Assembly (NCBI RefSeq): GCF_014836715.1
Contig: NZ_JACSQI010000009.1
Coordinates: 1 to 64,000 of the forward strand
Source of the DNA: Escherichia whittamii
Lineage (GTDB): Bacteria > Pseudomonadota > Gammaproteobacteria > Enterobacterales > Enterobacteriaceae
Reading direction: 5' to 3'
Length of the DNA: 64,000 nucleotides
Notes under the pieces: generated by a model
The model's database searches: none
What the model was told of the DNA's origin: nothing
The model's input: only the letters and a program-made list of their open reading frames with translations
In this document: positions 25,914 through 36,076 of the stretch, piece after piece
How the letters are laid out: every line of letters starts with the position of its first letter
Numbering within the stretch: position 1 is the first letter of the stretch
Program-made: the position numbers and the translations under genes

Positions 25914-26720
25914 ATGTTTACAGACACTATTAATAAGTGTGCGGCTAACGCTGCGCGCATTGCACGCCTGTCGGCAAATAACCCGCTCGGCTTTTGGGTC
26001 AGCTCCGCCATGGCGGGCGCGTATGTGGGTCTTGGGATCATCCTGATTTTCACACTCGGTAATTTGCTCGATCCGTCCGTACGCCCTCTGGTGATGGGCG
26101 CGACCTTTGGTATCGCCTTAACACTGGTGATTATTGCCGGTTCTGAGCTGTTTACTGGACACACTATGTTCCTCACCTTTGGGGTAAAAGCGGGCACCAT
26201 CAGCCACGGGCAAATGTGGGCAATCCTGCCGCAAACCTGGCTGGGTAACCTGGTCGGTTCCGTCTTTGTTGCCATGCTTTATAGCTGGGGTGGCGGTAGC
26301 CTGCTGCCGGTAGATACCAGCATCGTTCACTCCGTGGCGCTGGCCAAAACCACCGCACCGGCAATGGTGTTGTTCTTTAAAGGCGCATTGTGTAACTGGC
26401 TGGTTTGCCTGGCAATCTGGATGGCGCTGCGCACTGAAGGTGCGGCGAAATTTATTGCTATCTGGTGGTGTCTGCTGGCGTTTATTGCGTCCGGCTACGA
26501 ACACTCCGTTGCCAACATGACACTGTTCGCACTCTCCTGGTTCGGCAACCACAGCGAAGCCTACACGCTGGCAGGTATTGGTCATAACCTGCTGTGGGTG
26601 ACGCTGGGTAATACTTTATCGGGCGCCGTATTCATGGGATTGGGTTATTGGTATGCTACGCCTAAAGCGAATCGTCCGGTTGCGGACAAATTTAATCAAA
26701 CTGAAACGGCTGCTGGTTAA
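25914..26720 (+). CDS. nirC: Nitrite channel NirC
   Basis: NirC moves nitrite across the inner membrane and belongs to the FocA/FNT channel family. The 268-residue protein has six predicted helices. Family signatures such as GSELFTGHTM (about residues 79-88) and KGALCNWLVCLAIW (about 155-168) are present. It starts 125 bases after nirD, with AAGGA upstream. Confidence 0.97.
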   Translation: MFTDTINKCAANAARIARLSANNPLGFWVSSAMAGAYVGLGIILIFTLGNLLDPSVRPLVMGATFGIALTLVIIAGSELFTGHTMFLTFGVKAGTISHGQMWAILPQTWLGNLVGSVFVAMLYSWGGGSLLPVDTSIVHSVALAKTTAPAMVLFFKGALCNWLVCLAIWMALRTEGAAKFIAIWWCLLAFIASGYEHSVANMTLFALSWFGNHSEAYTLAGIGHNLLWVTLGNTLSGAVFMGLGYWYATPKANRPVADKFNQTETAAG

Positions 26721-26738
26721 TTACTAAGGGGTTTTTAC

Positions 26739-28112
26739 GTGGATCATTTGCCTATATTTTGCCAATTACGCGATCGCGACTGTCTGATTGTCGGCGGTGG
26801 TGATGTCGCGGAGCGCAAAGCAAGGTTGCTGTTAGACGCAGGTGCTCGCTTAACGGTGAATGCATTAGCGTTTATTCCACAGTTCACCGCATGGGCAGAT
26901 GCAGGCATGTTAACTCTCGTCGAGGGGCCATTTGATGAAAGCCTTCTCGACACCTGCTGGCTGGCGATTGCGGCGACGGATGATGACGCGCTTAACCAGC
27001 GCGTCAGCGAAGCCGCCGAATCTCGTCGCATCTTCTGTAACGTGGTCGATGCGCCGAAAGCCGCCAGCTTCATAATGCCGTCGATTATTGACCGCTCACC
27101 GCTGATGGTGGCGGTTTCCTCTGGCGGTACTTCTCCGGTTCTGGCGCGACTGTTGCGCGAAAAACTTGAATCACTGCTGCCGCTGCATCTGGGCCAGGTG
27201 GCGAAATATGCCGGGCAATTACGCGGTCGGGTCAAACAACAGTTCGCTACGATGGGTGAACGTCGCCGTTTCTGGGAAAAACTGTTCGTTAACGACCGTC
27301 TGGCGCAGTCGCTGGCGAACAACGATCAGAAAGCCATTACTGAAACTACCGAACAGTTAATCAACGAGCCGCTCGACCATCGTGGTGAGGTGGTGCTGGT
27401 TGGCGCAGGTCCAGGCGATGCCGGGCTGCTGACGCTGAAAGGCCTGCAACAAATTCAGCAGGCTGATGTGGTGGTCTACGACCGTCTGGTTTCTGACGAT
27501 ATTATGAATCTGGTACGGCGCGATGCTGACCGTGTTTTCGTTGGTAAACGCGCGGGATACCACTGCGTACCGCAAGAAGAGATTAACCAGATCCTGCTGC
27601 GGGAAGCGCAAAAAGGCAAACGCGTGGTACGTTTGAAAGGCGGCGATCCGTTTATTTTCGGGCGTGGCGGCGAAGAGTTGGAAACTCTATGCAATGCAGG
27701 CATTCCGTTCTCGGTGGTTCCGGGTATTACCGCAGCTTCTGGTTGCTCTGCCTATTCGGGTATTCCACTTACGCATCGCGATTATGCGCAGAGCGTACGC
27801 TTAATTACCGGACACTTAAAAACCGGTGGTGAGCTGGACTGGGAAAACCTGGCGGCAGAAAAACAGACGCTGGTGTTCTATATGGGGCTGAATCAGGCTG
27901 CGACCATTCAGCAAAAACTGATTGAACACGGAATGCCTGGTGAAATGCCGGTGGCAATTGTCGAAAACGGTACGGCAGTCACGCAGCGTGTAATTGACGG
28001 TACGCTCACGCAGTTGGGCGAACTTGCGCAGCAAATGAACAGCCCATCATTAATTATTATTGGCCGGGTCGTTGGTCTGCGCGATAAATTAAATTGGTTC
28101 TCTAACCATTAA
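26739..28112 (+). CDS. cysG: Siroheme synthase (trifunctional)
   Basis: CysG makes siroheme from uroporphyrinogen III for nitrite and sulfite reductases. In the 457-residue protein the N-terminal part (about 1-203) is the NAD-dependent dehydrogenase and ferrochelatase, with [13 protein letters not shown]. The C-terminal part (about 215-457) is the methyltransferase, with [28 protein letters not shown] and [10 protein letters not shown]. It ends the nir operon. The start codon is GTG at 26739. Confidence 0.98.
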   Translation: MDHLPIFCQLRDRDCLIVGGGDVAERKARLLLDAGARLTVNALAFIPQFTAWADAGMLTLVEGPFDESLLDTCWLAIAATDDDALNQRVSEAAESRRIFCNVVDAPKAASFIMPSIIDRSPLMVAVSSGGTSPVLARLLREKLESLLPLHLGQVAKYAGQLRGRVKQQFATMGERRRFWEKLFVNDRLAQSLANNDQKAITETTEQLINEPLDHRGEVVLVGAGPGDAGLLTLKGLQQIQQADVVVYDRLVSDDIMNLVRRDADRVFVGKRAGYHCVPQEEINQILLREAQKGKRVVRLKGGDPFIFGRGGEELETLCNAGIPFSVVPGITAASGCSAYSGIPLTHRDYAQSVRLITGHLKTGGELDWENLAAEKQTLVFYMGLNQAATIQQKLIEHGMPGEMPVAIVENGTAVTQRVIDGTLTQLGELAQQMNSPSLIIIGRVVGLRDKLNWFSNH

Positions 28113-28128
28113 TTTAAGAAAATTAACT

Positions 28129-28156
28129 AAGGCCGGATATTTCTGGCCTTTTTTTA
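28129..28156 (+). terminator. nir operon terminator
   Basis: AAGGCC and GGCCTT form the base of a short hairpin followed by seven T, directly after cysG. Confidence 0.85.
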
Positions 28157-28387
28157 TTTACAAACATACTTATATTAATTTTTATTTTCAGCATACATAA
28201 AACAAACCTTTAACTAATTTATTTTAATAATGCCCTACAGTTACAGCAGGTTACAAATATAAGCATAATATTCATAGTCCGTTCGCTGACGCATAATAGG
28301 TATTCCTGTATCGTCTTTAGCGAGCTGTTTGCTTATATTCACACAATCAATGAATATTACTCGATATATTTTACATAGGGAATGAAA

Positions 28388-28555
28388 ATGAACAAGTTTA
28401 TTAAAGTAGCACTGGTTGGTGCGGTACTGGCAACATTAACTGCATGTACTGGTCATATTGAAAACCGTGAAAAGAACTGCTCTTACGACTACCTGCTGCA
28501 CCCGGCAATTTCTATTTCTAAAATCATTGGCGGCTGCGGTCCTACTGCACAGTAA
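28388..28555 (+). CDS. yhfL: Small lipoprotein YhfL
   Basis: A 55-residue protein with a signal peptide and lipobox LTAC, so it should be lipidated at the Cys near residue 20. Two further Cys in the mature part (KNCSYDY and GGCGPT) could form a disulfide. The function is unknown. AGGGAAT is a modest ribosome binding site. An AT-rich region of 275 bases upstream of it, after cysG, shows no other gene. Confidence 0.9.
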   Translation: MNKFIKVALVGAVLATLTACTGHIENREKNCSYDYLLHPAISISKIIGGCGPTAQ

Positions 28556-28595
28556 GTCTCTGACTGAAATTAGCTAACGCTGATTTAATTATCTG

Positions 28596-28632
28596 ACGCC
28601 CTCTGTTTTTACCAGAGGGCGTATTTGTTTTT
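28596..28632 (+). terminator. yhfL terminator
   Basis: ACGCCCTCTG (28596-28605) and CAGAGGGCGT (28613-28622) give a 10-bp stem followed by ATTTGTTTTT. In K-12 the frlABCDR operon follows yhfL; here the next gene is yhfS. Confidence 0.9.
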
Positions 28633-28663
28633 ACCTTGTCTTTGAAAATATCGTTCACAACAA

Positions 28664-29749
28664 TTAAACGCTGGCAATACTCTCACGTAAAATCCGCAGA
28701 ATCGTCTCCTCGCCGCTACGATTTGGATTAATGCGAATCGCACAATGTTCTAATTGCGGATTCGCCTGACGAAACGTTCCTGAAAGTCGATAAAAGAGCG
28801 GCGGAATCTCATATTTCGACTCCGCTCCCACAGGGTAAGGCAAGGCACCGCGTTTCTGCGCTTCCTCCAGTACTCTGGTGGCAATTGGCTGATGAAACTC
28901 CACAATCAACACTTTCGATTGCGCATTGGCAATGACGGCACTTTTAACTTCCGGCACCGCGCCGCCGTTAAGTAAAGCCAGCAACCGCTCAGATACCCCC
29001 GCCTGCACTGCATGCATTACTGGTGCGAACACCAAACCACGCAATACTTCTAACGCCTGTGCGCCCTGAATCTGGCTGCCGCCGGAATAGAGCGTGGCGC
29101 GAATCCGACTAATAACATCGGCATCGCCAACCACCGCGCCAACACCCTCTGGCCCAAACAGCTTGAAGCAGGAAAATGTCGAGACATTTGCCCCACATTC
29201 GCAGCCAATTCGCGCCACCTTCATCACCGCATAGTTGTCATCGGTTATCGCTGGAACGCCAGCCGCGCGCAATGTTGCCAGCACATCTGCCAGAATGTAA
29301 CTGTCCTGCGACTGCTGGCGCGTATGCTGTACCAGCGCCGCATCCGGTTGTTGCTCTTCGACGACCTGCTTAAGTACCGACAGATCATTGAAATCAGCAG
29401 TAATAAGCGTCAGCCCCATCTGCTCAATAATGACCCGCGTTGTCGGATAAACAGGCGCGTCATGCACCAGAAGACGCAGCCCCGGTTTGAGCAAAGCCGC
29501 CAACGCCGCACGAATCGCTCCAGTACCCGCGCCCTGTACTAACGCTGCCGCTTGCGCATGAAACGCGTCAGCCAGCACCTGCTCTACCCGTTGGGTAATA
29601 CGCGGTTGATTCAGCCCTGGAGTTAACCCTAAATCACCGCTAGTAAGAAACTCGCTGCCGGGGAAATGGCGGCAAATCGTGTCCACCAGCGCAAACTGCT
29701 TTTGCTGTGCTTCAGCAAGAGTCAGGCTTTGCAAAGGAAACGTCTTCAT
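28664..29749 (-). CDS. yhfS: PLP-dependent enzyme YhfS, fold type I
   Basis: A 361-residue protein of the aminotransferase-like fold. The likely PLP lysine is K196 in FSCFKLFGPEGVG, and the conserved Asp is in ITDDNYAVMK (170/171). The reaction is not established; fold relatives include transaminases, lyases and Sel A-like enzymes. It is the last gene of the yhfZ-to-yhfS operon, 11 bases after yhfT. Confidence 0.88.
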   Translation of the reverse strand: MKTFPLQSLTLAEAQQKQFALVDTICRHFPGSEFLTSGDLGLTPGLNQPRITQRVEQVLADAFHAQAAALVQGAGTGAIRAALAALLKPGLRLLVHDAPVYPTTRVIIEQMGLTLITADFNDLSVLKQVVEEQQPDAALVQHTRQQSQDSYILADVLATLRAAGVPAITDDNYAVMKVARIGCECGANVSTFSCFKLFGPEGVGAVVGDADVISRIRATLYSGGSQIQGAQALEVLRGLVFAPVMHAVQAGVSERLLALLNGGAVPEVKSAVIANAQSKVLIVEFHQPIATRVLEEAQKRGALPYPVGAESKYEIPPLFYRLSGTFRQANPQLEHCAIRINPNRSGEETILRILRESIASV

Positions 29750-29760
29750 AGGTGCCTTCC

Positions 29761-31065
29761 TTAAGCCGGAACGAACAGACCAAGCCAGTAAAGAACGTTC
29801 AGCAGGATGCCGGTGATCATTACTGCTACGACCGGTGCCGCCATTTTCTGTACCGGACGGCCCAGGGATTCGTTGAGGAAGTAAATGGCAACCGCGATGG
29901 AGAATCCGGTATAGCCTGCCATTTTGATTGCTGCGAAAATCGAACCGACCAGCAACGCCACTTCCATCAGCATATTCATGGCGTTACGGATGTTATCCGA
30001 CGCATTACGTACCGACGGGTAACGCCCCAACCATTTTCCGATAGAACGAAGCAATAGCACTTCCGCCGAAATAACCACTGCGCCTAATACCGCCGCAACC
30101 ATCGGATTCGGCGAGAGATAGCCCACCGCATAAACAAAGGTAAAACCCGCAACTGCATACACGCCAGTGGCTAACGCCGTGGTGGCAATCAACGGCACAA
30201 ACCCGAGTCCGCGCATGAATTCTGCCAGCGCTGCCTGGTTGATCAGCGTTTGTGATTGTTCCGGCGTAACGCCTGCGGAATATGCTTTCTCCAGTGTGAA
30301 GATAGACACTTCACTACCAGCAAAAATCTTCATGCTGGCAACGGCAGCAATCAATGCTCCCACGATGGCGATATAGGGTAAGTTTTTGATAATCCGCGAC
30401 GTGCGTTCTTCAAAGACTGAAAGCCCGCTGGCATCAAGATCATTTTCATCACGATGACGCAGGTCGTGAGTGATCGCGATCCCCAGCAGCATCACCATGC
30501 CAATAAAGATTTCGATGGATTCCGGATTAAGATGCGGGAAATAGCGCACTACCACCACACGGGTCATCAACACAACCACGGCGGCGATCAAGCTTTGCTT
30601 CCAGCCAAACTGGTAGAAAATCGCCACCAGAGGGAACAGTGCAAAAGCTGAAACCACCGGCGAGCTTAACTCCCCAAGGCTACCTAATACATCCACCGGC
30701 AGTGCGGTCAACAGCTGGTTTACTGGCAACAGACAGGTGAGGATCAGCACGCCCCAGATAGCGCCAAGACCAAACGCCATCAGGCTGTTTATCGCCAGCA
30801 CACCGAGAATATCGGTAGGAAGAAAGAGTAGCCATGCGTTGAGCAGTCCGGTTTTCAGGGTAAAGGAGATCCCCACCGACGCCACAAAACCAATGCTCAG
30901 ACCAAAAGCGATACTCCCCGCCTCGCGACGGTTCATATAGCCTTCAATCAGTTGTGGCAGGATCGGGCGGATACCGTCATGAAAAACAGCCGCCGAGCGA
31001 TGCGCCAGAAGCGATGTCATACCCGTCAGGCACGCCACCACGATAATCTGAATATACAGATCCAT
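29761..31065 (-). CDS. yhfT: YhfT family multi-spanning membrane protein
   Basis: A 434-residue hydrophobic protein with about 10-12 predicted membrane helices and several glycine-rich turns. It is likely the permease that imports the substrate of the yhf pathway. It has no ATPase partner. The neighbouring small protein YhfU may be its partner. Confidence 0.88.
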   Translation of the reverse strand: MDLYIQIIVVACLTGMTSLLAHRSAAVFHDGIRPILPQLIEGYMNRREAGSIAFGLSIGFVASVGISFTLKTGLLNAWLLFLPTDILGVLAINSLMAFGLGAIWGVLILTCLLPVNQLLTALPVDVLGSLGELSSPVVSAFALFPLVAIFYQFGWKQSLIAAVVVLMTRVVVVRYFPHLNPESIEIFIGMVMLLGIAITHDLRHRDENDLDASGLSVFEERTSRIIKNLPYIAIVGALIAAVASMKIFAGSEVSIFTLEKAYSAGVTPEQSQTLINQAALAEFMRGLGFVPLIATTALATGVYAVAGFTFVYAVGYLSPNPMVAAVLGAVVISAEVLLLRSIGKWLGRYPSVRNASDNIRNAMNMLMEVALLVGSIFAAIKMAGYTGFSIAVAIYFLNESLGRPVQKMAAPVVAVMITGILLNVLYWLGLFVPA

Positions 31066-31076
31066 AGTCGTGCCTT

Positions 31077-31430
31077 TTATTTCAGATGGTTAATCAGCAT
31101 CGGAATCGCGTGTTCAACGTGCTCAACGGAAAGCCCAAATGCGACTTTCCCTTCGGCAATCATTTTGGCGATATGTTCGTCTTTCGCTTTGATACCCGGC
31201 TTGGCAATGGTGCAACTTTTGTTATAACCAATCACCGCTATGGCAATCGACAATGCCGCGCCAGCGCCGGTATTACACGCGCCAATGTAGTAATCCAGTT
31301 GCCCGGATTTCACCTTCATCGCTGCTTCCATGTCGTTATAAATGAAAACTTCAAAACAGCCAGGAGCCGTCGCTTCAATGGTTTTTTTAATCTGCTCACG
31401 CTGTAAGCCTGCAACGCCAATCTTTTTCAT
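31077..31430 (-). CDS. yhfU: YhfU, DUF2620 family protein
   Basis: A 117-residue soluble protein starting MKKIGVAGLQ, with a glycine- and alanine-rich loop GACNTGAGAALS near residue 50. Size, alpha/beta pattern and position beside a permease recall sugar-PTS IIB components, but no PTS phosphorylation motif can be assigned with confidence. The start at 31430 is chosen over one 13 codons upstream because that stretch overlaps php. Confidence 0.85.
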   Translation of the reverse strand: MKKIGVAGLQREQIKKTIEATAPGCFEVFIYNDMEAAMKVKSGQLDYYIGACNTGAGAALSIAIAVIGYNKSCTIAKPGIKAKDEHIAKMIAEGKVAFGLSVEHVEHAIPMLINHLK

Positions 31431-31440
31431 GAGTCTGTCC

Positions 31441-32319
31441 TTATTGGAAAAATTGAGAGGGATTTTCACGTAACATCACATCCACATCGGCCTGACTGAA
31501 TCCTGACTGGCGCAATTGTGGAATAAAGGTGGTCAATAAAAAGTCATAGCCATAACCACCGTTGGCTTTTAAATGAGAGCGGCGCGTAATATCCATCGAC
31601 AGCATGACGCGGTTAAGCAACCCACGTTCACGTAGCGCATGAAGCATCGCAATGCGCTTTTCGTCCGGGTAGTAACTGTTCTTACCAATGGTGTCGAACT
31701 GCACAAATGCGCCGAGATCGATCATCTTTAAAATGTTGTCGAGGTTGTCTTTCAGATCGCAGTGACCGACGGTGACGCGCGAAAGATCAACACCGTGAGC
31801 TTGCAGCAACGCCAACTGTTCCAGCCCCATCGTGCTGAACGACGTATGCGTAGAGATTGGGCGCCCGGTCTGGTTATGCGCCAGCGCGGCGGCAATAAAC
31901 ACCTTCTCTTCCATCGGCGTAATCTTTCCTTCGCTGGAGCCAATCTCCGCAATGATCCCGGCTTTCAGGTCGGTGCCATCGATACCCTGTTCAATTTCAT
32001 CGACCATCTCCTGCGCCAGTTGCTCTACGCTGCGGGTCGCCACATGTTCAGGAAAAAAGGCATCCTGGTAATAGCCGGTGCAGGCCACCACGTTGATCCC
32101 CGTCTCACGCATTACATCGAGCATAAATTGCGCATTGCGCCCCATGTAGCGGTTGGTCATCTCAATCACATTACGAACGCCCTGGGCCATCAGGTCGTTC
32201 ATCTCCTGGCAAATGAACGCATACTGATCAAGGCGGCAGTCCAGGTTATTTTTAAAGCCGGAGAGATCAATATGCAGATGCTCATGGGCCAGGGTGTAGC
32301 CCGTTGGATCAAAACTCAT
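31441..32319 (-). CDS. php: Phosphotriesterase homology protein
   Basis: A 292-residue TIM-barrel hydrolase of the amidohydrolase superfamily. The binuclear metal ligands are all visible: H12 and H14 in HEHLH, E125 in [10 protein letters not shown]158 in STHTS, H186 in VGHCD and D243 in MLSMDITRR. Glu replaces the carbamylated Lys of true phosphotriesterases. Members often open lactones or sugar phosphate lactones; the natural substrate here is not established. Confidence 0.93.
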   Translation of the reverse strand: MSFDPTGYTLAHEHLHIDLSGFKNNLDCRLDQYAFICQEMNDLMAQGVRNVIEMTNRYMGRNAQFMLDVMRETGINVVACTGYYQDAFFPEHVATRSVEQLAQEMVDEIEQGIDGTDLKAGIIAEIGSSEGKITPMEEKVFIAAALAHNQTGRPISTHTSFSTMGLEQLALLQAHGVDLSRVTVGHCDLKDNLDNILKMIDLGAFVQFDTIGKNSYYPDEKRIAMLHALRERGLLNRVMLSMDITRRSHLKANGGYGYDFLLTTFIPQLRQSGFSQADVDVMLRENPSQFFQ

Positions 32320-33542
32320 AGGGTGTCTCCTGCATACCGGAGGGTGGAAAGAAAAGAACGACCATTTTGTGGCGGTGGCGCGCGGAAGAATTCACACACG
32401 GTGGCGCCCACATCAGAAAGCGTGGTGCGAACACCGAGCTGCGTGGCAGCCAGACCTTGCTGATAAACCAGCACCGGCACGACTTCGCGGGTATGGTGGC
32501 TGTGACCGATTGTCGGGTCGTTACCGTGATCGGCCATGACGATCAGGCAATCATCTGGCTGCATCGCCTCAACAAGGAGAGCAAGATTACGGTCAACGAC
32601 TTGCAAGCGTTCAGCATAACGTGCGACATCTTCTGCGTGACCAGCGAGGTCGGTTTCCTGAATATTGGTGCAAATAAACGCTGTCTGATGGGTGATAAAT
32701 TCGTCGAGGGTGATATCCATAATCCGCTGGCTATCCACCAGATTTTGCCAGCTCACGCCATAAGGATTGCTGGCTATATCTGCCACCTTCCCCACCAGCA
32801 CGGTTGGCACGCCCACTTCATACAGTTTTTGCGGCACCTGGACTTTCTCATCGACGCCGTAACCCATGTGCATAACCTGGAATCCGTTGTCATAAGCACC
32901 AGAACGTGGGGCATTTATGCCAATAAAGCGCCCTTCTTTACTTTCTGAGGCATCGAGAATGCGCTGACTGTCGGTTAACAGGCCGCCAAATGTAATCACT
33001 CTGCCAACCTGAACTTGCTCACGCACGATACGACCAATTTTGACAACTTCATCGAACGGCATCGCAGAGAGATTGGCGGTGACGTTATAGACCTGGCCTA
33101 AATCCGCTTCGAGATTATCGCCAATCGCAACCGCCTGATTGACCCACAGAAATTGCAACTCTTCGCCACGACGCTCAACCTGCCATCCCGCGACGACTAA
33201 TGCCTGCTCAACACGGTCAATCACATCGCGAAAAGGCATCCGCAGCGGCGGTAACGGGCGCGTGCCTAAAATTTCCTGATGCCCCATAAAGGTATCGCCA
33301 CCTTCATGTTGCAGCTCTGCTACGCCCCAGGTTGCGGAGTCTGACGGCTGCATATCGCCCGGCGCATAACCTAATGCGTTGATTAACCCCATTTTCTCCA
33401 GCGTTGGTAGCTGCAAATGCGGCAGCTGACTCAGGATGTGACCACAGGTATTCGCCCCGGCATCTTGCGGGCGCACCAACGTGACATCTTTCATTGCGCC
33501 CACGCCAAAGCTATCAATCACTAACACCACAAATCGCGCCAT
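32316..33542 (-). CDS. yhfW: Phosphopentomutase-like metalloenzyme YhfW
   Basis: A 408-residue member of the alkaline phosphatase superfamily close to DeoB. D10 and the motif DAGANTCGH, whose Thr32 is the likely phosphorylated residue, are present, as is [17 protein letters not shown] near the C-terminus for Mn binding. It may move phosphate on a sugar phosphate in the yhf pathway. It overlaps php by 4 bases and abuts yhfX. Confidence 0.9.
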   Translation of the reverse strand: MARFVVLVIDSFGVGAMKDVTLVRPQDAGANTCGHILSQLPHLQLPTLEKMGLINALGYAPGDMQPSDSATWGVAELQHEGGDTFMGHQEILGTRPLPPLRMPFRDVIDRVEQALVVAGWQVERRGEELQFLWVNQAVAIGDNLEADLGQVYNVTANLSAMPFDEVVKIGRIVREQVQVGRVITFGGLLTDSQRILDASESKEGRFIGINAPRSGAYDNGFQVMHMGYGVDEKVQVPQKLYEVGVPTVLVGKVADIASNPYGVSWQNLVDSQRIMDITLDEFITHQTAFICTNIQETDLAGHAEDVARYAERLQVVDRNLALLVEAMQPDDCLIVMADHGNDPTIGHSHHTREVVPVLVYQQGLAATQLGVRTTLSDVGATVCEFFRAPPPQNGRSFLSTLRYAGDTL

Positions 33543-34705
33543 TACGCCCCCAGAGAGTTTCCAAGACTGTCATAACGACCGACGATTTCCGGTTCGCCAC
33601 GCTGAATACCAGATACCAGCACCACATCACTGCGGGTAACAAAAATCTGCGTACGAAAACAGAACACTACGGCACTACTCACCGGAAACTCACCTGCTAA
33701 CGGCAGGTAATAGTCGATACTGCTGTCATCCACAGTCTTGAGATTGGTTTCAGTAACCTTTTGATTTTCTTTAGTAAAAACCAAAGCGCGGTGAGCGTGA
33801 CCACGACGGTAGTAACCGCCGCCATAGCAATAACTGTCGCCACGGAAATGGTGGGAAATTTCACTTAACCAAAGCATGGCGATACGTTCAGGCTGATCGC
33901 CCTGCTGGTTTGCCGGAATCGTGCCAGTCAGCGCATGCCCGGGTTCGGCATGGGTAACACCATATTGTGCTAGCACCGGCAACGAAGTGCAGCTAGTCGC
34001 CGAAGGCGCATTCAGTTGCTCAAGCACAATACCGTTTTCGGCCAGTTGATCCCGTGCCTGTACCAGCGTGTGAAGATTCGGCGTGGGTAAAACTTTCCCG
34101 CTTGTTTCATCCCAAAGCAGGCAAGGGAAGTGGGTAAGTCCAGCTAAATGGAGTCCTGGTAGTTTTTGGATTTCAGCGACAATGTCATGCAGCGTGTTTT
34201 GGGTAAAACCGCTCTCCTGGCCCGGGTAAAGAAAATCATCATCGCTATAAACTTTGAGTAACACCGACTGGACTCGCCCGACCTTCACCGCCGCCGCAGA
34301 AACTTCCCGCGCTTTGGCAAGGGTAAACACGGTGATGACATCGGTTCCCTGTTCAACGGCATCGGCGACCTGATGACAAGGGATTTGTACCAGATGCCCC
34401 TGATGCGCCACCGGCAGACCGGCGCGGCGCATGACCCGCGCCTCTTTGTAATCCACCGCTACAATACCGCTGTAGCCAAGCGCCAGAAGTTTTTCCGCCA
34501 GCCACGGATTACGACCGAACTGCTTGGTCATCAGATACAGTTCAATGCCGTAAAGCCGCGCCGTCTCAATCAGCCGTTTACCGTTTTCCAGTACCTGATC
34601 CACGTCAATAACCCAGCTGTCCGGAGCGATCTTGCCCTGCTGCCACAGGTTTAGTGCGGCGGAAATCAGCGCCGGGTTCTGGCGTTTCAATGCTTCTACA
34701 AACAT
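33542..34705 (-). CDS. yhfX: Alanine racemase-like PLP enzyme YhfX, fold type III
   Basis: A 387-residue protein with an N-terminal barrel similar to alanine racemase. The PLP lysine is probably K61 in [10 protein letters not shown]. The C-terminal beta domain has the run [12 protein letters not shown]. It is likely a racemase or decarboxylase for an amino compound. The GAGG ribosome binding site is good. A 24-bp inverted repeat lies 30 bases upstream of the start. Confidence 0.9.
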   Translation of the reverse strand: MFVEALKRQNPALISAALNLWQQGKIAPDSWVIDVDQVLENGKRLIETARLYGIELYLMTKQFGRNPWLAEKLLALGYSGIVAVDYKEARVMRRAGLPVAHQGHLVQIPCHQVADAVEQGTDVITVFTLAKAREVSAAAVKVGRVQSVLLKVYSDDDFLYPGQESGFTQNTLHDIVAEIQKLPGLHLAGLTHFPCLLWDETSGKVLPTPNLHTLVQARDQLAENGIVLEQLNAPSATSCTSLPVLAQYGVTHAEPGHALTGTIPANQQGDQPERIAMLWLSEISHHFRGDSYCYGGGYYRRGHAHRALVFTKENQKVTETNLKTVDDSSIDYYLPLAGEFPVSSAVVFCFRTQIFVTRSDVVLVSGIQRGEPEIVGRYDSLGNSLGA

Positions 34706-34734
34706 CTTGTTGCCTCGTTTCTGTTCCTTGAATC

Positions 34735-34758
34735 AAATATTCATTTTTTTGAATATTT
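34735..34758. promoter_or_regulatory. Inverted repeat upstream of yhfX, candidate operator copy 2
   Basis: AAATATTCA (34735-34743) and TGAATATTT (34750-34758) are perfect 9-bp inverted repeats with a 6-base spacer. The same half sites and spacing occur before yhfZ. A binding site for YhfZ is the simplest reading. Confidence 0.6.
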
Positions 34759-34788
34759 AAGTTATGCGACACAGAATTGCCGTGTGCC

Positions 34789-35151
34789 TCAGACGCCTTC
34801 GTTAGCAGCCATCCATAGTCCATAGAGATTGGCCAGCATATACCCTTCTTCGCACGGGTTAACTTCCAGGGTGAATTCCTTCAACAACACCTGATGCAAC
34901 TGCACAATCGCTGGCCAGTGGATGGATTGCGCCAGTTCCGCCAGTAATTCGTCATCCAGCGGCTCAATTTCCTCACCACGACGACTGCGCATCAACGCAC
35001 TCGCCATATGTGTCATCGCCATCGTCCCTTGCTCGCTACGCACCGGTAGATGACATTCAGTTTCCATTACTTTGACGACCTGCATCATGCCTTTGCAGAT
35101 GTCCTTATCAATGACTCCTGCCTCGCAAAGCAGGTTGAGTCTGTTTTCCAT
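34789..35151 (-). CDS. yhfY: PRD domain protein YhfY
   Basis: A 120-residue protein that is a single PTS regulation domain: all helical, with conserved His near residue 48 in the segment TMAMTHMASALMR. PRDs are normally parts of larger antiterminators or activators and are phosphorylated by HPr or EIIB; here the domain stands alone and there are no PTS genes nearby. It lies between yhfZ and yhfX. Confidence 0.87.
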   Translation of the reverse strand: MENRLNLLCEAGVIDKDICKGMMQVVKVMETECHLPVRSEQGTMAMTHMASALMRSRRGEEIEPLDDELLAELAQSIHWPAIVQLHQVLLKEFTLEVNPCEEGYMLANLYGLWMAANEGV

Positions 35152-35167
35152 TTAAGACGCCTTTCGC

Positions 35168-36073
35168 TTAATAACTGGGTTCAAGTTCCCCACTGACTAC
35201 TCGCTGTTGATGAGCAAGCAGGGCATTTTTATCAACAACCGCACGTAGCAATTGTTGCATCGGGTAATCATCGGCACGCGTCAGTACTACAGCTTCAGTG
35301 GCCTGTAAAAATCGGGGATCGTTTGTCAGCGGCGTCGCCTCTAATCCCAGCATGGCCAGTTCGCTTTCTGCCACCACGTTCCAGATAACCGCATCGACAT
35401 CGCCTTTAACAATGCGTTGTAAACTCTCGTGATATGAGAGGTCGACGCGCTCCACATCGCTATTGCCAAAAAAGACATCGGTCATGATTTTCTGGTCCGC
35501 CGAGCGGTTATCCAGCCCCACACGTTTCACGTTGCCGGACGCCCCTTTACGGCAAATCAGCTGGTGCTCGCCAACATAGGTATGCGGCCCAAGTTCCAGC
35601 GCCAGACATAAACCTTTTTGCGTGAGATAACTTTCTGCCGCCAGGCGGGACACTACCGCCATGTCATAGACGCCGTTAAGTAAACACTCCACGCGAATAT
35701 CCGCGCCGCGCATATGCGCATAGTAAAAAGGAATGCCATCAAACTGGGCTTTCAACCCGCTCGCCAGGCCTTCGTACAAACGGGTATAGGGCAAGGGCAT
35801 CGCGCATACCACGTTGCTGATATCCACATGAGTCAGCAGGGCTTTGTTATCCATTTCCACCAGATAACTGCCATTGCGCCCACGACGTTCAATCCGTATC
35901 GCACCGCTTGATTCCAGCGTTTTCAGTGCAGCCTGCGTCAGACCAACGGACGAATGGCATTCAGTTGCCAGTTCATCTATAGTTTTCAGTCGATTACCGC
36001 ACTTTTCACCTAACAGATAACGGGCCAGTGTCGTGATGACGACGCCTTCTTTTTTGATAAACGTTCGACGCAT
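35168..36073 (-). CDS. yhfZ: YhfZ, predicted GntR-like regulator of the yhf operon
   Basis: A 301-residue protein. An N-terminal winged helix-turn-helix (about 30-78) includes TIDELATECHSSVGLTQAALK. A ligand-binding domain related to periplasmic solute-binding proteins follows (about 95-290). As first gene of the operon with inverted repeats just upstream, it is the probable local regulator. There is no clear ribosome binding site before the ATG, and the inverted repeat ends 4 bases from it. Confidence 0.88.
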   Translation of the reverse strand: MRRTFIKKEGVVITTLARYLLGEKCGNRLKTIDELATECHSSVGLTQAALKTLESSGAIRIERRGRNGSYLVEMDNKALLTHVDISNVVCAMPLPYTRLYEGLASGLKAQFDGIPFYYAHMRGADIRVECLLNGVYDMAVVSRLAAESYLTQKGLCLALELGPHTYVGEHQLICRKGASGNVKRVGLDNRSADQKIMTDVFFGNSDVERVDLSYHESLQRIVKGDVDAVIWNVVAESELAMLGLEATPLTNDPRFLQATEAVVLTRADDYPMQQLLRAVVDKNALLAHQQRVVSGELEPSY

Positions 36074-36076
36074 AGT

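Noticed and set aside
28664..29749. yhfS as a pseudogene remnant
   Set aside because: The frame is intact over 361 codons with the PLP lysine and aspartate present.
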